Positions 9,441 through 15,975 of a DNA stretch of 64,000 bases are shown piece after piece. How positions within the stretch are numbered: position 1 is the stretch's first letter; every line of letters starts with the position of its first letter. A model generated the notes under the pieces. That model did no database searches. It had not been told where the DNA came from and was given only the letters and a program-made list of their open reading frames with translations. The stretch lies in contig CBDCER010000003.1 of the NCBI GenBank assembly GCA_965215855.1, positions 496,001 to 560,000 of the forward strand, written 5' to 3'. This stretch comes from J027 sp965215855. Lineage in GTDB: Bacteria; Chloroflexota; Anaerolineae; Aggregatilineales; J027. The position numbers and the translations under genes were made by a program.

Positions 9441-9601
9441 TGCTTCACCTTCCAAATTTCCGCATTCTAACCAACTTTGGAAGATTTTTAAACATGGATT
9501 GACCTGAATCGATATATTCTGACAAATCAAATGAAAATGTTACCGAACGGTCAGACTTGCCAACAAATCTTTGCTGCATTACTCTACAATAAATCGTCAG
9601 T

Positions 9602-10180
9602 GTGCAATGGACCATTCATAATATGAGTTCAACAACTCTGGTACTGGCAGTAGCAGGAGGAGTATTTTGTGGGGCGAGTCTGGTTGGTACCATTATGCTT
9701 ACTTTTTTGTGGTGGCAATCCAATCAGCGCAGCAGCACCCTGGAAAGCACGCTACGTTATCAGCCACTTGTTGACCCCATGAACCAGACTCTACAACCTC
9801 AAGTATCCCCCGACTATCCACAATCGCAACCCAGCGTCCCCTCACCAATACCTACCGCCACGCCACCCCCTGCGGCTGGTGTACGTTCGGGTTCTGTATG
9901 GTTAGATGGCGTCGGAGGCATGGTGGCCGGTCAACGTATCATGATTCATAACGAGGAAACTTTGTTGGGACGTTCCGGTGTATGCAATGTGCAGTTTCAC
10001 GACCCAAAAGTGTCGCGCCAACACGCACTACTCCGATTGCATAACAATGAATACTATCTTCAGGATATGCAAAGCACCGGCGGAACCTATGTCAATGGTC
10101 GTCGGGTAACGGCCCAAGTCTTGCACGACCACGATCAGGTGCGCCTCGGCGATTCTGTGGTCATTTTTCGACGGCAATAG
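9602..10180 (+). CDS. Membrane-anchored FHA-domain protein
   Basis: 192 residues: an N-terminal transmembrane helix (about 10-32), a Pro/Gln/Ser-rich linker (about 55-95) and a C-terminal FHA domain (about 110-192) with the core residues LLGRSGVCNVQ, VSRQHALL and GGTYVNGRRV. FHA domains bind phosphothreonine peptides, so it probably docks a Ser/Thr-kinase substrate at the membrane. The start could be GTG 9602 or ATG 9623 (MSSTTLVLAVAGG); neither has a clear Shine-Dalgarno. Its last 20 bases overlap the 3' end of the convergent Crp/Fnr gene. Confidence 0.85.
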   Translation: MQWTIHNMSSTTLVLAVAGGVFCGASLVGTIMLTFLWWQSNQRSSTLESTLRYQPLVDPMNQTLQPQVSPDYPQSQPSVPSPIPTATPPPAAGVRSGSVWLDGVGGMVAGQRIMIHNEETLLGRSGVCNVQFHDPKVSRQHALLRLHNNEYYLQDMQSTGGTYVNGRRVTAQVLHDHDQVRLGDSVVIFRRQ

Positions 10181-10853
10181 CCATCAATTGCTCCTCATCC
10201 AAGATTGCGATCTGCTCGCGTCCAGTTCTGACAACCATAGCTCGCTCCCAATCTTTCAGCGTGCGGCTAACCGTTTCGAATGTTGTACCACTGAGTTGAG
10301 CAATGTCCTGACGACTCAAACGCAAACTAAGCTGAACCGAGCCATCATCCGAAGAGATGCCTGCCTTTTCTGCCAGACGAAGTATTGAATGGGCAATGCG
10401 TTGCTCAACCCGTTCGGTACTAAGCTCACGGATTCGTTCATGAGCTTCGCACAGACGCGAATGCACTGTGAAAACCATGTTTTTGTAGAACAATGGATAA
10501 GAGTCAGTGATTTTTGCAAGTAATAACGCCGGAAAACAGAGAATATCCCCGTTTTTCAGAACCTCAATACTGCCGGGATAACGTCTACCAGCCAATGCAA
10601 CAATCATTGCCATCGCGTCGCCCGCTACGAATGTCGCCAGCGTTACATCCCGTCCATCGACAGTATGTTGCACCAGGCGGCAACAACCAGATCGTACAAT
10701 AAAGAATTGTTCAGCATGTTCCCCCTGGTTGACTATCAAGTCACCACGCCGCACAGATCGCAACTGAGCCACCTGCACGCACTGATCCACTATTTCATCT
10801 GGTATGTCTGAGAACAGCGCATGTTGCTGTAATTCGGCGATGATATTTGGCAT
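10161..10853 (-). CDS. Crp/Fnr-family transcriptional regulator
   Basis: 230 residues: a cyclic-nucleotide-binding-type beta-roll (about 12-125), a dimerisation helix (about 125-150) and a Crp-type winged helix (about 160-222) with SRQDIAQLSGTTFETVSRTLKDWE as recognition region. The N-terminal four-Cys cluster of oxygen-sensing FNR is absent, so it may sense NO (DNR/NnrR-like), a nucleotide or another ligand. It is divergent from the octaheme cytochrome gene. A TTTGA-N6-TCAAA box lies in the shared intergenic region 15 bp from its own start codon, suggesting it activates the cytochrome operon and controls itself. Confidence 0.88.
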   Translation of the reverse strand: MPNIIAELQQHALFSDIPDEIVDQCVQVAQLRSVRRGDLIVNQGEHAEQFFIVRSGCCRLVQHTVDGRDVTLATFVAGDAMAMIVALAGRRYPGSIEVLKNGDILCFPALLLAKITDSYPLFYKNMVFTVHSRLCEAHERIRELSTERVEQRIAHSILRLAEKAGISSDDGSVQLSLRLSRQDIAQLSGTTFETVSRTLKDWERAMVVRTGREQIAILDEEQLMAIAVEK

Positions 10854-10866
10854 TGATTTTCCCTTG

Positions 10867-10909
10867 TTTGATCCAGCTCAAAGAAACCCTATTGAGTTTG
10901 ACTTATATT
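10867..10909 (+). promoter_or_regulatory. FNR/DNR-type operator and predicted class II promoter of the cytochrome operon
   Basis: TTTGATCCAGCTCAAA (10867-10882) is an inverted repeat TTTGA-N6-TCAAA that matches the FNR/DNR consensus TTGAT-N4-ATCAA except for one half-site base. A -10-like TATATT lies at 10904-10909. If transcription starts near 10916 the box centre (10874.5) falls at about -41.5, the classic position for class II activation by Crp/Fnr proteins. The same box would lie near the start of the divergent regulator transcript. Confidence 0.65.
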
Positions 10910-10943
10910 GGTGAATTAAACCAGTATGTTTTAAGGATCGCTG

Positions 10944-12464
10944 ATGAAAAATTCAAGATTGCTAGTTTCAGGAGTAATTCTCACCGGTATTCTTCTCATC
11001 ATCATTGCATTAGTAGTGGTTTATACTTCCGATGATGATGAAGGTGAAGAAGATAAAACTGTCACCGAGCTTGGTCAAGAAGTATTGGCAAATGCTTCGG
11101 AATCGGATGATGAATGTATTGTCTGCCACGCCAACCACACGCCTGGCATTGTTGTCCAATATGGTGGCAGTGCCCACTATTCAGCCAATGTCAGTTGCGC
11201 CGAATGCCATGAGGTAGATGAAGACTACCCCGGCGCGTCTCAGCACCCCGACGAGGATTTTTATGTATTACCGTTGTCATCAGCAGGACGTTGCGAGAAC
11301 TGTCACCGTACCGAGACCGACCAATTTAATCTTAGTCGTCACGGGTTGCCTGCTTACGTCGCATATGCTGGAACCGAGCCGCTGAACGAAGATCACCTGG
11401 CAATGTATGAAGCCATTCCAGAAGGTGGTTTCCTGGACGGTGGACGTGCCCGCAATGCCATCTACCACCTCGAAGGCCCAGAGGTAACTCGCTTTGCCTG
11501 CGAAGGATGTCACAATATCGGCAAGCCCAATGAAGATGGTTCGATTGGCGATTGCACCAGTTGTCACCTCCGCCATGAATTCAGCCTGGAACAGGTTCGC
11601 AAACCACAAACCTGTAACGCCTGCCACATTGGTCCCGATCATCCCCAGTGGGAAATCTATCACGAAAGCCCGCACGGTATCGCCTATGTTACAGGCGGTG
11701 ATGATTGGAATTGGGACGCAGAACCCGGCACGCTAACGACTGAAGATTTCCCGGCCCCCACCTGTGCTGTCTGCCACTTTAGCGGCTTTGGCTCGGCTGG
11801 TACGACCCATGACGTTGGTGATCGCCTAACATGGTATCTCTTTGCACCAGTTTCAGCCCGTCGCCCCAACTACACCGAAAATCAGAATGAGATGCAAGGC
11901 GTTTGCCAGGCATGCCACAGCTCTGATTTCATTGACCAATTCTACGCAGATGGCGACGCAGTTGTCGAGGCGGTTAACGACTGGGTATTGTTGTCACGAT
12001 GGATGATTGCGCCATTGCAAGAAAATAACCTGTTGACACCAGCGCCCTTCGATGAACCGATTGATTATGTGTTCTTCAATCTGTGGCATCACTGGGGACG
12101 TACCGCTAAATTCGGGTCCTGGATGCAGGGCGCGGACTACGTACAGTGGCATGGTGCTTATGAAATCATGCACGATTTGGCCGAATTGAAGGAACTGGTC
12201 AACGAGAAGCTAGAGGCGGCGGGCCTGGAACCACTGGAACTGCCGGAAGGCTTCCCAGGTAATGCGGCAGCCGCTGATTTCCTGGCACAACAAGCCGCTG
12301 AAGAAGAAGCGGGTGAAGCTGAAACCGAAACTAGTGATGATGAAGCTACTGATGAAACTGAGTCCTCTGATGAGGAAACTGACAGTGACGAAGCAGCTAC
12401 TGATGAGACCGAATCGTCTGATGAGGAAGCAAGCAGCGACAGCGAAACTTCCAGTGAGGAATAA
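10944..12464 (+). CDS. Octaheme c-type cytochrome, hydroxylamine oxidoreductase (HAO)-like
   Basis: 506 residues. An N-terminal membrane anchor (6-27) is followed by eight CXXCH haem motifs at C58, C85, C117, C186, C204, C224, C274 and C321. Downstream lies the HAO-type helical segment FFNLWHHWGRTAKFGSWMQGADYVQWHGAYE (376-406, shown here in part only: key residues W381-H382-H383 and Y399-V-Q-W-H403). In the family the fourth haem is the active site, oxidising hydroxylamine or reducing nitrite/hydroxylamine. Whether Y399 or Y406 corresponds to the cross-linking Tyr of oxidative HAO needs alignment. Residues 452-506 form an extreme Glu/Asp/Ser/Thr tail. AAGGA lies 6 nt before ATG. It is in an operon with the next gene. 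Confidence 0.86.
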   Translation: MKNSRLLVSGVILTGILLIIIALVVVYTSDDDEGEEDKTVTELGQEVLANASESDDECIVCHANHTPGIVVQYGGSAHYSANVSCAECHEVDEDYPGASQHPDEDFYVLPLSSAGRCENCHRTETDQFNLSRHGLPAYVAYAGTEPLNEDHLAMYEAIPEGGFLDGGRARNAIYHLEGPEVTRFACEGCHNIGKPNEDGSIGDCTSCHLRHEFSLEQVRKPQTCNACHIGPDHPQWEIYHESPHGIAYVTGGDDWNWDAEPGTLTTEDFPAPTCAVCHFSGFGSAGTTHDVGDRLTWYLFAPVSARRPNYTENQNEMQGVCQACHSSDFIDQFYADGDAVVEAVNDWVLLSRWMIAPLQENNLLTPAPFDEPIDYVFFNLWHHWGRTAKFGSWMQGADYVQWHGAYEIMHDLAELKELVNEKLEAAGLEPLELPEGFPGNAAAADFLAQQAAEEEAGEAETETSDDEATDETESSDEETDSDEAATDETESSDEEASSDSETSSEE

Positions 12465-12469
12465 GGCCG

Positions 12470-13384
12470 ATGTCAACGGCTGATACCCCACGACAGGCAA
12501 CACGCATTCCGGGAATTGGTGAGCTGACCTTGCCATTCAACCGGAGCGATTTTTTGCTGATTTTAGTGGCTGCTGATGTAGTTGGAATTGGGCTGGAGAG
12601 TTATCTGGCCCATCTCATCAGTGGTGGCATCAAACCGATGGAGGCCATTCCTATTATTTTTGGCCCACTGGCAGGGTTAGTTTTGTTGTTCGCGCTGTGG
12701 CTACGGATCAACCGCAATGTCATCGCCACATCAACAATCATTATCCTGGCAGTGGCCGCCGCCAGTATCAGTGTTGGTCTGCTCGGTTCAGCCTTCCACT
12801 GGGAGCGCGATTTGGCACCAGCTGATTTGCCAGGTAGCCGTCTACGCTGGAATTGGTTGATCTATGGGCCGCCGGCTCTAGCTCCATTGGCCTTTGCTGG
12901 CATTGGTCTGATGGCGATTGTCGCAGCGTTAAGAGACACAACGCCGGAAACTGGCAAATTAGCACTGCCGGGAGTTTTGACCATTCAAACACCGCTCAAA
13001 AAGACCACACAATTGCTGTGGCTGGTTGCTTTGGGCATCTTGGCCGCCACCCTAAGTGCATTTATGGATCATGGCCGCACAGACTTCGAGAATGTCTTTG
13101 TTTGGATACCCGTCGTATTTGGTATCTTTGGCACACTAGTCACGCTCTTGCTGGCACTCTACGAGAATCGGACTGACGCCGATTACCGGATATTCTTTTG
13201 GACGATGGTCATTATGGTCGCCGTCGGTGTCTTAGGGCTGGGATTGCATGTTAACATGAACCTGGCCGAGGGTAGTGGTGAAATCGTCAAGGATCGGTTT
13301 ATTCGCGGAGCGCCGCCGTTGGCTCCTCTCCTGTTTGCCAATATGGGTGTTCTGGGACTGATAACAATGATCGGCGCTGAATAA
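12470..13384 (+). CDS. Duplicated polytopic membrane protein with four equivalent histidines
   Basis: 304 residues, about eight transmembrane helices, not recognised as a named family. The two halves are an internal duplication: IPIIFGPLAGLVLLFAL (60-76) aligns with IPVVFGIFGTLVTLLLAL (213-230), GLLGSAFHWERDLA with GVLGLGLHVNMNLA, and GPPALAPLAFAGIGL with GAPPLAPLLFANMGV. The protein has exactly four His: H48 and H110 in the first half, H201 and H260 at matching places in the second, all predicted near the same membrane face. This suggests bis-His haem b or metal sites. It starts 5 nt after the octaheme cytochrome gene and is probably its membrane electron-transfer partner (inference). Confidence 0.8.
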   Translation: MSTADTPRQATRIPGIGELTLPFNRSDFLLILVAADVVGIGLESYLAHLISGGIKPMEAIPIIFGPLAGLVLLFALWLRINRNVIATSTIIILAVAAASISVGLLGSAFHWERDLAPADLPGSRLRWNWLIYGPPALAPLAFAGIGLMAIVAALRDTTPETGKLALPGVLTIQTPLKKTTQLLWLVALGILAATLSAFMDHGRTDFENVFVWIPVVFGIFGTLVTLLLALYENRTDADYRIFFWTMVIMVAVGVLGLGLHVNMNLAEGSGEIVKDRFIRGAPPLAPLLFANMGVLGLITMIGAE

Positions 13385-13412
13385 AGAGCTGGAAACCAAA
13401 GCCGAATAACGG

Positions 13413-13712
13413 CTACTCCTCTATCTTGAAGTGGAGCGTCGTCCTCCCAATGCGGATTTGATCGCCGGATTGGAGAGGGTGACGCTCTTCACTTCCCAGT
13501 AGACAATCATTGATGATTGAAGCGTGGGTAGCTTGCCAATCCATGTACTCAAACGAGTCACCATGAATCTCGATGACTGCATGATAACGACTGGCAGTAA
13601 TGTCGAGAATCTGCACTGAATTTGAACCATGTCGCCCGATAGTATTTTCACCATCCACCAGTGGATAGTGTCTATCATGTTCTTCATCAATCAGATAAGC
13701 ACGAATGTCCAT
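13413..13712 (-). CDS. Small FHA-domain protein
   Basis: A 99-residue protein that is almost only an FHA domain: TIGRHGSNSVQ (Gly-Arg and Ser of the phosphopeptide site), SRYHAVIEI, and QIRIGRTTLHF. The usual NG pair after the variable loop is replaced by IINDCLLG. It begins 6 nt after the prmA stop, so it is probably the last gene of the grpE-dnaK-dnaJ-prmA transcript. It converges on the four-His membrane protein gene with a 28-bp gap. Binding partner unknown. Confidence 0.8.
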   Translation of the reverse strand: MDIRAYLIDEEHDRHYPLVDGENTIGRHGSNSVQILDITASRYHAVIEIHGDSFEYMDWQATHASIINDCLLGSEERHPLQSGDQIRIGRTTLHFKIEE

Positions 13713-13718
13713 ATGTTT

Positions 13719-14639
13719 TTATGATGGGCGGCGAGCCTCAATAACAACCCAGTCTCCAGACATGCGGCGGCGATAGGGTTCCAGCCCGGTGCGTCGCAGG
13801 GCAGCCTCTACATCATCAGCTTGCTCGGCAATTATACCGCCAAAAACTCCTACTCCTCCAGGTCGTATCACTTGACCTATACCAGCATCGCACATTGGGA
13901 TAATTACCTTTGCCAGAATATTCACCAGAGCAATGTCAAAGCGCCGAGGGCTACTCTGTACAGTTTCCAGGCTGCCCTGCTGTGCATGGATGATGTCCGT
14001 TACATCATTTATTTGAGCATTTTCGAGCGCAACTTCTACTGCAACCCCATCAATATCCAGCGCCACAACCCGCGCCGCGCCTAATTTTGCAGCGGCGATG
14101 CTCAAAATGCCAGATCCACATCCCAAATCAAGCACGTTCAGTCCCGGACGGTTCTCCAACAATTCCTCAGCCGCAATTAGGCACAATTGCGTGCTGGGGT
14201 GTGTGCCCGTCCCAAAAGCCATACCGGGATCAAGGCTGATGAGGATATCGTCTGATTTCAGATCATCCAGAACATCAATTGCAACCCAGCATGGGCGAAT
14301 GTAAAGGCGCTGACCCAGCCGAAATGGTTGATAGTGAGCTTTCCATGCCTCAGCCCAATCCTGCTCATCCAGCAGCCGAAATTTGGGATCAGTTACATCA
14401 GCCATCCCTCCCAGCGTATCTCGAAGCTGTTGCCGGGCGTCGAGAGTATCGGCATCAAGCGGAAAATAAGCCCGCACCCAGACGACTTCTGGGGACGGCA
14501 CATCATCTTCCCAAGCATCCATCTCTGCCTGCTCAATCACGACACCCTGATGCCCGAATCGGCCCAGCAAATCAGCAACAATGTCGGCTTGTTCGACATT
14601 GGCCTCGACGGTAATTTCCACCCACTGGCCTATACTCAT
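13719..14639 (-). CDS. prmA: Ribosomal protein L11 methyltransferase
   Basis: 306 residues. An N-terminal substrate-recognition domain (1-100, beginning WVEITVEANVEQADIVADLLGRFG) is followed by a Rossmann methyltransferase domain with the SAM motif LDLGCGSGILSIAAAKLGA and the acidic VALDIDGVAVE. The upstream DPGMAFGTGTHPSTQLCL segment is diagnostic of PrmA. It methylates ribosomal protein L11. It is part of the chaperone operon, a common arrangement next to dnaJ. Confidence 0.95.
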   Translation of the reverse strand: MSIGQWVEITVEANVEQADIVADLLGRFGHQGVVIEQAEMDAWEDDVPSPEVVWVRAYFPLDADTLDARQQLRDTLGGMADVTDPKFRLLDEQDWAEAWKAHYQPFRLGQRLYIRPCWVAIDVLDDLKSDDILISLDPGMAFGTGTHPSTQLCLIAAEELLENRPGLNVLDLGCGSGILSIAAAKLGAARVVALDIDGVAVEVALENAQINDVTDIIHAQQGSLETVQSSPRRFDIALVNILAKVIIPMCDAGIGQVIRPGGVGVFGGIIAEQADDVEAALRRTGLEPYRRRMSGDWVVIEARRPS

Positions 14640-14675
14640 TCACCGCTCTCAACACTGCTCTCACAAAACAAAGAA

Positions 14676-14697
14676 GGCGAACCTGTCTCGATTCGCC
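14676..14697 (-). terminator. Intercistronic hairpin between dnaJ and prmA, terminator-like
   Basis: Read on the minus strand, GGCGAA-N10-TTCGCC is followed by TTCTTTGTTTTG, a T-rich tail. It may act as a partial terminator lowering prmA and FHA expression relative to the chaperones. Confidence 0.5.
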
Positions 14698-14722
14698 CTT
14701 TGATGACTTAACATTGTGCTGG

Positions 14723-15880
14723 TTACTCGCTGCCAAACAGGTTGGCAACGCGCTCAAACAAGCCTTTTCCGGCTTTCTGAGGTTTAATATCTGTTCCCAG
14801 CGATTTACCGAGTTCGTCAAACAGTTCTCGTTGGCGCTCAGTGAGTTTTGTCGGTATTTCCACATTCAGAACCACTAACTGGTCACCACTTCCAGCCGCT
14901 GTGCCATCCCGTCGCAAACGGGGCACTCCTTTGCCACGTAACCGGATGACAGTACCGGTCTGTGTGCCAGGCTTGACCTGGACTTCTTCATCAATTTCTT
15001 TTCCATCTTGTAGTACAGGGACTTTGATTGTGTCACCTAGCGTTGCCTGGGCAACATTGATTGCCATATCCAGGATGATATCGTTTTCACGCCGTTGAAA
15101 ATACTCATGGGGTTCAACGCTGATGAATACATAAAGATTACCACGAGGGCCGCCTAATTCGCCGGGTTCACCTTCGCCCGAAACCCGTATCCGCATTCCA
15201 TCATCCACACCTGGCGGGACTTTAAACGTCAGCTGGCGATCTTTGGTTTCATGGCCCGAACCGTGACACGTCTGGCAAGGATTGTCGATAACCTGTCCAT
15301 TACCTTGACAACGCGGACAATCGACCACATTCACGACACTGCCCAGGAACGTCGAGCGTGTATGGCGGATTTGCCCCTGGCCTTTGCATTCTGGGCACGT
15401 CTTGGGGGCCGAACCTGCCGCTGCTCCGCTGCCACTACAAGTGTCGCAGGTTTCGTGGCGTCGAATCTCGATTTCAATTTCATCACCAAATATAGCTTGC
15501 TCGAAGGTCAACCGCAGATCATAGCGCAAATCCATGCCTTGGCGTGCCCGGCGGCGGGTGCGTGTGCTGCTTCCACCCGTGAATGCACTGAACAAATCGC
15601 TCAAGTCACCAAAAATATCTTCAAAATTCGTGAATCCAGCAAAGCCCGGCCCACCCGCTGCATTGACCCCGGCATGCCCAAAACGATCATAAGCAGCACG
15701 CTTCTGGTCGTCGCTGAGAACTTGATAAGCCTCATTAATTTCTTGAAAGGCTTCATGTGCATCCGGAGAATTGTTCACATCAGGATGATATTCCCGCGCC
15801 AACTTCCGAAACGCTTTCTTAATTTCATCGGCACTGGCTCCACGTTGGACGCCCAGCACTTCGTAGTAATCTCGCGGCAT
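14723..15880 (-). CDS. dnaJ: Chaperone DnaJ (type I Hsp40)
   Basis: 385 residues with the full type I layout: J-domain (1-70) with the HPD triad at 32-34, a Gly/Phe-rich stretch (about 75-105), a zinc domain with four CxxCxGxG repeats (CDTCSGSG, CPECKGQG, CPRCQGNG, CQTCHGSG), then the substrate-binding C-terminal domains. It stimulates DnaK ATPase and delivers clients. It is encoded directly after dnaK, separated by a strong hairpin. Confidence 0.97.
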   Translation of the reverse strand: MPRDYYEVLGVQRGASADEIKKAFRKLAREYHPDVNNSPDAHEAFQEINEAYQVLSDDQKRAAYDRFGHAGVNAAGGPGFAGFTNFEDIFGDLSDLFSAFTGGSSTRTRRRARQGMDLRYDLRLTFEQAIFGDEIEIEIRRHETCDTCSGSGAAAGSAPKTCPECKGQGQIRHTRSTFLGSVVNVVDCPRCQGNGQVIDNPCQTCHGSGHETKDRQLTFKVPPGVDDGMRIRVSGEGEPGELGGPRGNLYVFISVEPHEYFQRRENDIILDMAINVAQATLGDTIKVPVLQDGKEIDEEVQVKPGTQTGTVIRLRGKGVPRLRRDGTAAGSGDQLVVLNVEIPTKLTERQRELFDELGKSLGTDIKPQKAGKGLFERVANLFGSE

Positions 15881-15906
15881 TATCCCATCCCTGACTGATT
15901 ATCAAC

Positions 15907-15932
15907 GGAGGGTAGCGAATGAACTACCCTCC
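15907..15932 (-). other. Perfect 9-bp hairpin between dnaK and dnaJ
   Basis: GGAGGGTAG and CTACCCTCC flank an 8-nt loop in the 95-bp intercistronic gap. A T-run is missing, so an mRNA processing or stabilising structure that sets the DnaK:DnaJ ratio is more likely than a terminator. The stem contains a GGAGGG-type sequence. Confidence 0.5.
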
Positions 15933-15975
15933 ACCATCTACGTCTTTATCGAATTTATAGCATCAGCAATTGATG

